From assembly GCA_023014365.1 (NCBI GenBank), contig JAEBUN010000002.1:1-64000 (forward strand): a stretch of DNA of 64,000 nucleotides, given 5' to 3'. A model generated the notes under the pieces. The model was not told the DNA's origin, did not search any database, and saw only the letters and a list, made by a program, of their open reading frames with translations. Below are positions 44,267 through 55,355 of the stretch, piece after piece; positions within the stretch are counted from its first letter, which is position 1, and each line of letters opens with the position of its first letter. The translations under genes were made by a program, and so were the position numbers. The DNA is from Lepiota brunneoincarnata (Eukaryota; Basidiomycota; Agaricomycetes; Agaricales; Agaricaceae).

Positions 44267-44386
44267 AAAGAATTCATCTATTAAAGGGGTTCTAAGTAAG
44301 ATATATGAGATGAAAACAACTCGGAGGGAGCAAAAACCCAGGAAATGGCACACTACATGACTGGTAGGACCCATATCACGAAATCA

Positions 44387-46713
44387 TCAGTCCCCCCCAT
44401 CCAATTCACCACTACCCAACTTACTATTATCACCGCCATCATCTTCGTTAGCATCAGTTGAGTCTGAGGCTGAGTTATGGGCTTGAACATCTACAAGCTC
44501 GAGGGGGATAGAGGAGTCAATGCCAAGGGACCTGCAGATCTCTTTGCATTGGTGGTCCCTGATGAAGGCATTGATCCTGTCGCATCCAAAATCCCCAACG
44601 CCTGAGGTACTATTGTCCTAGGAAGTGAGTATGTGGTATGAAAAATATGTTAAGATGGTCGACTCACCCACTGGTGGTATGTGTCATTGGATCGAAGAGC
44701 ACCAGCCCATCACGGCCTTTGATTGGGGCCGGACTGCCTAACAATAATATGGGTCAAGGAGATGTCAAAGACATAGAGAAAATCTGTACCTTGAGAGAAA
44801 AATGCTGATAGGAACCAATTTCCTTGGTATAGGTGACAGCACTCGGCTTGAATCTGAGTGTTATGTTTGCTGATATCAATCCCATCAGGACTGAGAACTG
44901 AGGACTCGAACTCAGCAGCCTTGTCACTCATCCAAAAGAACCGTTTCACAACAAATTGCCCTAGTATGAGAGGGATTGGAAAGGACCAACTGTTCAATGG
45001 CTCTGAGTCAGAACATCATCAAGGCCAAATCAGGGCTCTATACCTCAAAAGCAGCTTTCATGGTTCCCTTTGCAAATGGGGTGTGCTGTGTAATAGCCCT
45101 GTAATTGTGCCAGGGAGCTCACCAAAGGTGACAGGTCCCATCATCTTCTTTAACTGAGCAGGTGATCTTCTTGAATTGGATGGAGGTAATTTTTTGGATC
45201 ATATGAGAACTAGGATGTTGAGTGGGAAGCTGGAATAACGAGCCGACTGCCTGGCTGCTACTGAGCCCATGGCTGATTGAACTTGAGATAATCAGAGTGA
45301 GCCTATTCAAACCTTATGCCAAAGATATACAACAAACCACTTGTAGTTTGCCATTGTTTGCTAATCACACTTTGACCAGGCAGATAAAGTAATTGAATCA
45401 GAGCACAGGCGCCTGCATGTCTTGCTAACCTGCAAATAGCTGGGTTCATAGTTCTCCTCATTGACATACCACTCCAATTTGTAGCATTGTTCATACTATA
45501 TGAGGTATATCAGTATTTATGGGAGCTGTTTGCTGGTTTACACACAAGCTCCACATGAATAAATCCTTCTAGAAACACAACAGGTATCTTCTGGTTTCTA
45601 ACAACATTCTTCCACTGACCAGGGTTTGGATTCACAGAGAGCAATGGCTTTCCAGGGTGTGCATAATGTTCCATGAAGTCATGGAGCATCATGGTGGCTG
45701 TTCCATCCTCAATGTTGATATTGCCACAAAGATGGAGTGATAACTCATTCCTATGGTGAGGCAAGGGGAGAAAAAATTAGACAAGTTGTTGGATAGTATA
45801 GTCCATTGACATACACATCTAATGGTGATGAGTTTAACTTGACCCATTGATTATTGAACATTTCTAACATCTTGCTGTGAATGTCTGCCAGCATACCATC
45901 ACTTCAGCTGGTTTTCTTTGATATAGCATGTAAATGGCTCACCTGCTATGTATGTCTCCAGGAAAAATGTCATGCTTCCTGATCCTGACTTGTGGTCAAG
46001 GACCTTGGCCTTGTCACTACAGCGGAACTAAGGGATCATCATCATTATTAAATGACAATTACACTTCAAATCAATTTTGCACCCACTGAAAAACAAACCA
46101 GAGCTAAACCAGGAACACTTGATGGAGACAACATCTGCTCATGGTACTTGAGTGTTGCAGTTGTGAGCTCTGGGACACCCTGTGTAGGTCCTGGAGCATT
46201 GCAAAATGCAGATGATTGTTTAAAGCGATTGCATACCTGCAGGAGGTGTGTGGCATGAGCTTCTGATGGGATAGAATTATCACGCAATGATAACAATGGA
46301 TCTGGTGGCTGTGATGGAGAGATACTGGCTAGGTGAATCTAAGGATGACTGACAAACATTGGGTAGTTGAATGCTTACCAGCAACTGAGGATAGGTGGTG
46401 TTGGGCTAAATGTTGCTGGGTGGCCAACAGACATTTTGGTGATTGGCATAGCTGTGGACCACTTGCTGCCTTTTGCATGTGAGGAAATACCTTGCTGCAC
46501 ATTACGCACTGTGGCCAGGTCTGCCAAAGATCAATCAGTTGAGTTGGTATATAAGAAAATAGAGCATACCAAGATCCCATCATATTTCCCTTGATCAGAT
46601 TGGTTTTTATCGAGCATCTGACATTTGTGACAAGTGTTAGAATCCCCATCCATACAAGGGAAATCCTGGCCACAACCATCACAGACTCTTCCAGCATCAC
46701 TGGGTTCAGTCAT
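44387..46713 (-). pseudogene. Alpha-type protein kinase-like gene, probably decayed transposon cargo
   Basis: Start at 46713: MTEPSDAGRVCDGCGQDF with Cys pairs (CDGCG, CHKC) that suggest a zinc ribbon. Further in are CGNINIEDGTATMMLHDFM (about 45700), VVKRFFWM and AECCHLYQGNWFLSAFF (about 44850), DPMTHT (about 44670), then GVGDFGCDRINAFIRDHQCK and EICRSLGI, ending in an acidic Ser/Asp-rich tail at TGA 44387-44389. The DP-HT and H-C-x-x-C order near the C-terminus is the alpha-kinase (PF02816) zinc-binding end as I remember it. Exons between are hard to join and CpG-poor, so I call it decayed. The family assignment is moderate. Confidence 0.5.
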
Positions 46714-47655
46714 AGAGATGCAAATGGCAGGTAGGGAGGGAAGATAAATGAGTAAATGAGGATTGGAGAGTGTAACTGAGTGTCAGGAAATAATAAGAGA
46801 GTGTGGTTGGGTAGCCTGGAGAACCAAGACACTGCACAAGGTAGAGGCCTTATATATAGCAAGTCAAGATAATGACAGGAAAATTCCTGTGTGTTGGGTG
46901 AAGCAATTCTGTACATAAAATTTAGTCATTAATCAGGGAATATCATGTCTGAGTTCCTTCTGATATGCATGTACTCAGCCACATATGCCAACTTTTACTC
47001 ACATCTACCTATGGGCAGTAATGAAGGAAATTTTATTATGTGTACAATGGCAGTCCAATGGCATACTCGCAATGGTAGCATGAGGTACAAGAAAATATAA
47101 ATATGCTCAGGCTCACACTAAGACCCTGGGACAAATGCCACTTATCGGTACTTACCCATCAAGTAGACACACTTCAGCTATCATTTGGTGCAGTATGTTG
47201 CTGCCATTTACCCAACTACTTACCAGTATGTTGTAAAATGATTATAATATCCATTCAAGCAACCTTTATATCCTCAGAACCAAGATGTTTCAGCCATATT
47301 TCAGCTCCCAGCCCATCTCAAGTTGACAAAGTATCTTTACCTACATGGCTGTGCAGCCTATGCTTGCTACAAAACAGTGAGTCATGATGACTACACTCCC
47401 AGTACTCCTTTCTTGGCACAACCAACCTCAGGCCATCATTACTTGACCTCTCAAGTTGAAGTTTTTTTTCCATTATCAGTATAAAACTGGGTGTGTGTTT
47501 GCTCTTTCTTCATTGTCAAACCCCGACTTCCCTCCCCCTTGTTATTTTCCTAGCCACACTCACACTTGTTAATTAACACACCCATCCCTCTCCCATCCCT
47601 CCTCTTTCCTCTTCACAACCCCCTTCCTGTCACCCCTCCATTCTAACCATCAAGG
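46714..47655. other. AT-rich spacer between divergent decayed genes
   Basis: No frame or motif recognised; CpG-poor. Could hold the promoters of the kinase-like (minus) and integrase-like (plus) genes. Confidence 0.4.
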
Positions 47656-49250
47656 ATGGTGAACATGAAGGGTGTCAATGGCTGGGGAGAAAAAGCTTGT
47701 AAGTATCATGTTATTGATCACTGGCATTATAACTAATTATTGCGATAATAGATCCACCCTGATGATGAGCTTCATGATTATTTACTTGGGTTGGCTAAGC
47801 TTTCACTCACCATTCCAGAGAAGCTTGTAAGGTTGAGATTTGACCTCCAACTTGATATTGGGTGCACTCCAAGTCTTTATAAAGTTATCTGTGACTAATT
47901 TGATTGTGGCAGGTGGACAACATTCTTCAAACTCCAAAAGCGATTGGGAATACCAAGCATTCACAAGCCTGGCATCTCAGCTGAAGAAATCAAATCAGCA
48001 GTCACAGCAGAGATCAAAGATGATACACATCAATGGCAGGGGCCTCTCACCATTAAGGAAATCCTGCAGAGCAAGCTGGTTCCTGATTGGATGGTATGCA
48101 CTCACAGTTTCTGTTACATAACAAATCAATTAAGAAATATCCAGTCAGAAACAAGATACATTCATTGATGAAAGAGCAAGCACCCAAAGGCTTTGATCAC
48201 CAACATCCAGGAAGAGCCAAGGTAATCATACAAAGTCCCCTCACTTCCATTGGCCCGTTCAGAGAGGTATGTGCTGATGGTCATGAGAAACTCAACAGTC
48301 AAGCACTCTGCATGGGCAATCTCTCCATACCCGATCTACGGATACAAGGACAAGTGGTCAGGCACAATTCTCAAGATCTCTGCAGTACCCAATTCATGCC
48401 ACTGCTGCTGCTGTTGGACACATCTACCTTGATCTGATTGATCACTGGGAGGGTAAGTCCTTTGTTATGTGACAAAATGCATCAGATTAGCTCACACCAG
48501 TGCATAGGCATTCCAATTCAGCTCACGACAGATAAAGGATCTGAAATTGGCTGGCAAATTATGTTACAGTCTCTCTTAAGGTGAGCCACTGAGCTAGCAG
48601 CTGTGCCACCCCTTAGTGTGCTTACCATGTTACAAGGGAATTCTATGCCCCAAATGTCAGCATGGATGTCTTTCCACCATCTGTCGCACTTAAGAGCACC
48701 CAGAATACTGTCATTGAGAATTGCTGGAAGTGGCTATGTGAAAAAGTTGGGCTCAACATCAAGGACATCATTCTGACAGGGAAAGTTGAGCACTGATTCT
48801 GTCCACAAATTCAGGAACATTAGTATGTTGTCACTCAAACTAGGTCACTGTAGGAAGCTTATCTATTGTTCAGTGATTTGTTTTATTGGATATTTGTGCC
48901 CTTGATCCAGGAACAACTTGATGGCTTTGTTACGTGGTGGAATACCCACAAAATTCACAAACAAGAGGCTAAGTTGATGCCATCTGGTCACATCCCGATT
49001 GATGCACTCCGTCATCCTACCTTATACAATGGTCATTCATGCCTGGTTAAGGTTCCAGAAGAGGCACTGTGCAGAGTTGCATAATATCTTATCTGATGCA
49101 GTTGGTTCACAAGAGGAGCATCTTTTGTGGTACAGTCGTGATTTTGACATGGAAGCTTCAAGGGCATATGAGGCACTTGGATCCCCCTATCTTTCACTTC
49201 GTTCTGCATGGGTAGTATTCACTGATATGGCTGCTGTGATGGGTTTTTAG
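47656..49250 (+). pseudogene. Integrase-core (rve/DDE) domain protein of a basidiomycete transposon, decayed
   Basis: ATG 47656 (MVNMKGVNGWGEKA). Exons read DELHDYLLGLAKLSLTIPEK, GPFREVCADGHEKLNSQAL (first catalytic Asp in VCADG), IYGYKDKWSGTILKISAVPN, GIPIQLTTDKGSEIGWQ (second Asp), TVIENCWKWLCEKVGLNIKD (Glu), then PLIQEQLDGFVTWWNTHKIH and MPSGHIPIDALRHP. This D-D-E layout matches the integrase-core proteins common in agaricomycete genomes. Breaks: an in-frame TGA at 48794-48796 where CGA would be expected, and a frame change near 49075, after which AELHNILSDAVGSQEEHLLW continues in another frame to TAG 49250. CpG-poor throughout. Confidence 0.65.
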
Positions 49251-49406
49251 AGGTTCTTCAATATCCAAAACACCCTGGTTTTGTCAATAGCATTCATGTT
49301 ACAATAAGCTTAGAAGATCTTCCCCATTCCAACATATTTGGAACAGTGTCTAGCACATTTGAGACAAAAACCCAAAGCAGCCAAGTGGCCCCCATGCAAA
49401 TTCCCC

Positions 49407-49522
49407 AGCCAACAATCACATTTTGTTGAGATCATAGTGTTTGGTGCCAGCACCAAGCATGGGACCAAAGTGCTCATGCATGAAAATGAACCTCAGACTA
49501 ATGGTGCACCATACTCATGGGT
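49407..49522 (+). repeat. Inverted-repeat arm R (CpG-lost)
   Basis: Partner of 44151-44266. All nine CpG sites of arm L are TG or CA here; only about two other differences lie in the same stretch. Confidence 0.85.
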
Positions 49523-49830
49523 ATTTGCTCTCTGGGGTAACATACCAGCCTGTTTGCTGTCCATTCCAAAGGAAGAGGTGCCTAGCTGTATCAATAGAAG
49601 TCAAACATTCAATTCTTGTCTATTTGGAGCTATGATCCCATTGGCCTTCCAGCCTACTTTGTGATAATTAATGATTTGCTGTCTGAGGGTTAGGGAGGGG
49701 AGTCAATACACTTGAGTTATGACAGAGGGTGCAATAGGCAATAGGATTAACACCATCCTACCTATTTCATCTTATGAAGACTCATTAAGTGCACACTTAT
49801 CTATACATAATCTAACATAAGTTATTGTTA

Positions 49831-51395
49831 CAGTAGGCATCAAAACCCTTCCAATGTTATTTTACTTTCAGTTATTCCTTGAATAGCTCTAGAGATACTA
49901 AAGCTAGAAACTTCATATTTTAAATATATATACTCCCATATCTTATATACAGATAGGTATAGTTATAATTACATAATATTCCTTTTTGGGAATGTGGTGA
50001 GTTAAATAATATATCTAGTGCATTGGAAGGGTTTTGCAGCTCATTAAACACAATATAGAATTATAAGCATTCAGTACTTGGTATAGCCTCCTGTGGCCTG
50101 CAAAATGGCCTGAACCCTCCTAGGCATACTTTCAATCAAATTCTGACACACTGAAGGTAGAATCTTATTCCACTCTGCCTCTGTCCTCTCCCACAACTCC
50201 AATATTCTCCTAGGAGGAGTATCATACTCCTCCAGCCTCCTTTTGATGTAAGTCCAGAGGTGTTCAATAGGGTTGAGGTCAGGAGACTGTAGGAGCTATA
50301 CCATAACCTCCATTTTAGCTTTTTTAAACCACTTTGTGGCTGTTCTACTCTTGTGCTTGGGGTTATTGTCTTGTTGGAAGACAATATCCCTTGCCTTTTT
50401 CTTGTACCACCTGAGGCTCTGCTGCAGTTCATCCTCCAAAATGCTGATATAAAGGTCAGCATCCATCTTCCCTTCAATTCTGCATAGGAATCCCTCCCCT
50501 TCCCACAACATACAGTCCCAGACTATGATAGAACCTTCTCCAAACTTCCTAGTTCCATCTACCAACCTAGCTTTTAACTTCTCTGACCTCCTTTTCTAAA
50601 CCCAATGCCTCCCATCTGACCCCAAACAATTAATTTTGGTCTCATCTGACCAAACTACACTCTTCCAGTCTTCCAGAGTCCAATTGGCATGTGCTTCTGC
50701 CCACTCCATCCCTCTTCTGCTGGTGAGTAGTGCTGAGAAAAAGTTGTTTCACCTTGACTACAATTTTCATTTCAGCTCTCTTGAGTGCCCTACAAACTAT
50801 GCTGGCAAAGAGAGATTGCTGGGTCATATCTTGAAGTGATTTGGTGATCTGGACAGCATTATCAACCTTTTAGGAGGTGATAAGTTTGATAGCATAGTAG
50901 GTATCAGAGGAGAAAAGCTTGGATGGATGGCCATGAACAGACTTGGAGAGTGTTAATCAATGTTTGGAGTGAAGTCTGGATATGGTACTAAGGCTTAGGC
51001 CCATAGTAGAAGAGATTTGGGTAGCAGAAACACCTTTGTCTAGGAGAGAGAGAATATGATTGATTTGAGTAGTAGACAGTGATCTCATGGCAGGGTAAGG
51101 TGGGTTGGGGAGTTGGGTTAGGCATGGGAAGTAAGCACCTATATATATACATAATCCCACATAGTCACATGATTTTTATTTGCATCTATTTGATTGCATT
51201 AAACAAAATTATGTGATTATAGATAAGAGCTGCAAAACCCTTCCAATGCACTGAAAATATTATTCAATTCACCACATTCCCAAAAAGGAATGTTATGTAA
51301 TTATAACTATACCAATCTGTCGCTTTAGTATCTCTAGAGCTATTCAAGAAATAACTGAAAGTAAAAAAACATTGGAAGAGTTTTGATGCCTACTG
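49831..51395 (-). mobile_element. Tc1/mariner transposon 1 with long TIRs
   Basis: Starts CAGTAGGCATCAAAAC and ends in the reverse complement, flanked by TA on both sides (49829-49830, 51396-51397). TIRs are long: 49831-50042 and 51227-51395. Each TIR also contains an inner reversed copy of CAAAACCCTTCCAATG, so each end can fold on itself. Confidence 0.9.
50071..51088 (-). pseudogene. Tc1-family transposase, decayed
   Basis: Begins MRSLSTTQINHILSLLDKG (helix-turn-helix). The DDE region reads SIIVWDCMLWEGEGFL, then FQQDNNPKHKSRTATKWF (catalytic Asp), and ends NLIESMPRRVQAILQATGG and YTKY with stop 50071-50073. The pieces lie in more than one frame, so it is inactive. CpG-poor. Confidence 0.85.
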
Positions 51396-51884
51396 TATAT
51401 AAAGGCTTGTACAAGTAGGGATTAAAGCCCTAAGCTTTAATCTTGTTAACAGTAGTCATTAACCACTCTCTGCCTTAACTTGGCATGTTCCCTTGTTATC
51501 TCATTAAGTGCAATCCACTAAGCTTTGCAAGGCCAACTATCTCAGACACCTTGTGAAGTGATTGAAGGCCTTCTCCAGTTATCTTTGGATACAGAAGGAG
51601 CAAGGATTATAACAAGTGATCCAGCAGTTGTTGGTTGTTCTTTGGATGAACTCTGCCTGTAACCTGCCCACTTTCTCTTTTTTAGTCCAATGCCACAACC
51701 ATGCCATTCACAGCAGTTTCTGATACAAGTTTGGCACTTTTCCTAGTACCATTGGGGTAGTAAGCTGGCAAAGCTTCTGGGGGTATTGGTATGCTGAGGC
51801 CTTGCATTCCAAATTCTTAAGTCAAAAATCATCAAGAACACCTGCTATGAATACAGTGCAGTATTGTGTGAATGTTGCCAGTAC
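51396..51884. other. Unassigned AT-rich DNA
   Basis: No gene or repeat recognised between the Tc1 element and the solo LTR. Confidence 0.4.
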
Positions 51885-52208
51885 TGTTAGGGGAAGTTAA
51901 GAGCTGCTGGAACCAAGTTGATATTCAGGGTGGTGAATACAATTGACACCCACACTACTTATATACATAGAGGTCTGTGCATAGACTGGGTAGTCAAACA
52001 CTATGTAGCTACTAGAATATAATGTACACAAACAATATACAAACAATGTCAGTTGTATGCAGATTAGACTCAGGGATGGGGGTGGCCAAAGGCTGAGGCC
52101 GGGCTTAGGCATCAGGGCATCAGCTAGAGAGGCCAAGCCCAGACACCCAACCACAGACCCCTAGACATACCTTGTGTAAGGGGGTGCATAAATGCTAGTC
52201 CCCTTACA
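51885..52208 (+). repeat. Solo LTR A with 5-bp target duplication AGTAC
   Basis: Begins TGTTAGGGGAA and ends GTCCCCTTACA (TG...CA, inverted termini). Flanks are AGTAC on both sides (51880-51884 and 52209-52213). Similar over its length to 57537-57858. There is no coding region between flanks, so this is a solo LTR left by recombination. Confidence 0.85.
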
Positions 52209-52213
52209 AGTAC

Positions 52214-53743
52214 TAGATGGCAATACATTAAATTAGCAATAGCATCCTCTCCCTTATAGCAAGAGCAAGTCACCAAAGCAATATGGTGGATACTATTTAT
52301 GTGTATAAGCTGCACACATTGATTGCTGAGTGCATCAGTTTAGGGGATAAAGTTTTGTTTGCTACTAGCTGGTTCCTACAGCTTTCTGGAAAACTCTCCC
52401 ATTTGCATTTCATCTGTTTCTATTGTGCCATCATCTGTAACACCAACTTTGTCTGAGCCCCATAACCCTTCATCAATTTCAGGATTGGACTGGGTATTGC
52501 TGAGCAGAAAAGTATTGCTGTCCAGCTCAGCATCACAAGCCAGTGCCCAACTGCTGGGTAGGATAGCATTTTCACTTGCCATTCTCACACACAATGTTTC
52601 TTGCTTGGCATGATTCCTTCAGCCACTGACAAATCTTGAGCATGTGAATCTGATTTTTCAGTATTGGATACAGGTCTCCTCCATCATTGTGTAGCACTGA
52701 TTATATATGTCCCAACCTCCCACCAACTAGCCAAGGAAAAAACCACCCTATCCACTACTTTAGCCTATGCAAAGGAACACTGAAATGGAAGTGCCTCATG
52801 CACATTCAGCAAAGCACCTTGGCTCTAAAACAATCTTGGTATCACTAAATTGCCTGTCACTCCTCAGCACAGTTGCAACATTTGCCATTGCCAAGCAATG
52901 CTTTACAGGCAAGCAGTGCTACCAGTAGACCATCAGCATGCTTAACAAACTCTCCATCCAGTATTGTTGCTGTAGGCCACAGTGGTTAGACTTCCTCCTT
53001 CTGATGATAACTATAAGCAAATTGACTTACTTTGTTCAACCTTGGTTTGTTCTTCTCCTCAATATCAAATTCATCACCATTATCACAGCATAGAAAGCTA
53101 CCATCCATTGTTACATTATTATCATCCCTCCTGCATTTGGAACCTAGGTCATCTGCTATTCCTTGTGTGGCTATCTCAGCAGAGAGTGGAACTCCATTTC
53201 CTTACTGATCCTTTCCTGTTTATTATGCTCCCAACCTAGACTGGAGTGGGACTTTAATTGTAGTTGCCACTGGTCCATGCAGTTTCTTCCATGGTTATTG
53301 CTTTGTATGTCCAAAAATCAGTCATTTCATCAGCAACTTGAATAACCCATCCATCCTGCTTCCCTCACTTGCATTTCTGCAACATTTTCTGAGGCACAGC
53401 CAGGTAATCCATGGGGTCCAAAGGTGATCTTGTTGGTAATTGGGCAAAGGTGAGTTTACATGTGCTCAGCATAGCAGTAAAAATCAACTTTGGTCCCTTG
53501 TAGTCTTTGTTTTTATTGTATTTGATCACTATACAGGCTGTCAAGAAAGCAGAAAAGCCCAGAGCTAACTGCCAATATCTCCCTGCAGAATAGGGAGTCA
53601 TTGAAAAATACAAAGAGAATTACTGCAAACAAACAATGCTGGAATAGTGAGGGATTATTTTCAGATTACAAATTCTTCCTGATATCTTCAACTACTGGAT
53701 GCATAGTGAAAAGATCTCCTTGACAGAGGATGAGATGGAAAGG
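52214..53743. other. Unassigned CpG-poor DNA
   Basis: Short frames such as 53365-53613 (minus) have no domain I recognise. Likely transposon relics. Confidence 0.4.
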
Positions 53744-53745
53744 TA

Positions 53746-55353
53746 CAGTGGCATCCAAAAGTATCACACCATCACATGACCAATGGATCAACTCTCTCTT
53801 GTGCTTCGAGATCATTGTTGTTTCATCCATAAATTATATTGACAGAGAGCTAAGCATGTAGGAAATTGATATATAGTAGTAGAGAGACATAATATACAGA
53901 ATTTAAATCAAAAAATGAGGAGGAGTGTGAAAAGGATGGTGCAATACTTTTGGACATCACCTATTAAGAGATAAGATTAGAGCATTGTGGGATGAAAACA
54001 AAACCATTCACCTCAAAACAAGTTAGTACTTGGTGTTTCCTACCCCAGGCCTTAATTACTGTCTCAACATGATGAGGCATACTCTCAAAAAGGGTATCCA
54101 AATTTTCTTGAGATATATTACCCCATTCCTCCTGAAGAGCAGCCCACATCTCATCCCGGTGGCAAGGAAGAGGGTCATGGGCATGCACAAGATGATCCAA
54201 TTGGTCCCATGCATACTCTATAATGTTCATATCAGGGCTTGAGGGTGGCCAGTCCAAGCAGCAAATTTTTTTCTTCTTGAAAAATTCCTTGGCAACTTTA
54301 CTCCTGTGTTTCAGATCATTATCCTGCTGGAAAATCAGTGCACTTCGACCTGTGGATCTCAGATTAAGATCCTTGAGAGTCCCTAGATAAGACTTTTCAA
54401 GGATCTTGACATAATCTGGACCACACATGATGCCGGATATCTGATGTAACCTCTCTACCCCCTGACTAGTGATGCACCCCCAAACCATAATATTCCCCCC
54501 CCCCCCCCCATGTTTGATGTTCTTCTTGGTAAATCGAGGGTCCAGGGCCTGTCCGGGCTTCATCCAACCATATTGACAGCCATCTGACTTGAAAAGGAGG
54601 AATTTAGATTCATTGGAGAAAATTACCTCCTTTCAGTCATCAACTGTCTAATCAGAATGCTGGCATGCCCATGCAAGTCGCTTCTTCTGATTGATTGGAG
54701 AAATGTAGGGATGGGGCCTCCTGACTTGGCATATCAATCATTTCTTCTTTAGGGAGCGTGCTACTGTTTGGTGTGACACATCTGGGAAGGTGGTTTTAGC
54801 TAATTCAGTTGCATTGGATATCTCTGTTCAGGCAAGAAGCCAGGCCCCAACTTGCACTTGGCGCTCATCCAGCTTTCAAGGGCAACCAGATTTGGGCCTG
54901 ACATAATATGGATCTTCAGTTTTGGAGAATCTGTCAAGTATATGGCTGACAGTAGAGTGATGGATACTGATCCTTGACCCAATCTGTCTATGGGTCATCC
55001 TGGAAGACTGAAGTTCAACAATGTGAGTGACTTTAGATGGGGAAGTATAGACCATGGTGTAATGAGGCTGAATGATGCAAAACACTTGAGGTTTGTTCAC
55101 TCTGGCTTCGCCTATATAGCTTCAAAGGTGATTGAACTTAGATGTCCAAAAGAAATGCACCATAGGTGTGGCACTAAAACATGAATTTTATTCCTAGAAT
55201 ACATTATACAGCAAAGTTTCATTGCCATGATGATTCCTTGTGTCCTGGAGCACAAAACAGCATAATTTGTTTCACCTCAAGTGTTACATGAAATAGATAA
55301 GTGAGATCAAGAGATCAGGTCACATGATGGTGTGATACTTTTGGATGCCACTG
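53746..55353 (-). mobile_element. Tc1/mariner transposon 2
   Basis: Starts CAGTGGCATCCAAAAGTATC at 53746 and ends in its inverse at 55353, flanked by TA (53744-53745 and 55354-55355). TIRs of about 40 bases extend to CACATGACC. 1,608 bases, a normal Tc1 size. Confidence 0.92.
53964..55058 (-). pseudogene. Tc1-family transposase 2, decayed
   Basis: Start MVYTSPSKVTHIVELQ, with HTH MTHRQIGSRISIHHSTVSHI. The DDE domain reads IMVWGCITSQG, then ALIFQQDNDLKHRSKVAKEF (Asp), WPPSSPDMNIIEYAWDQL (second Asp and Glu) and a C-terminal ESMPHHVETVIKAWG, reaching a stop at 53964. Stops TAG and TGA near 54640-54655 replace two tryptophan codons expected before KEVIFSNESKFLLFKSDG. A run of 15 C at 54495-54509 adds glycines before IMVWG. 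Inactive. Confidence 0.88.
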
Positions 55354-55355
55354 TA

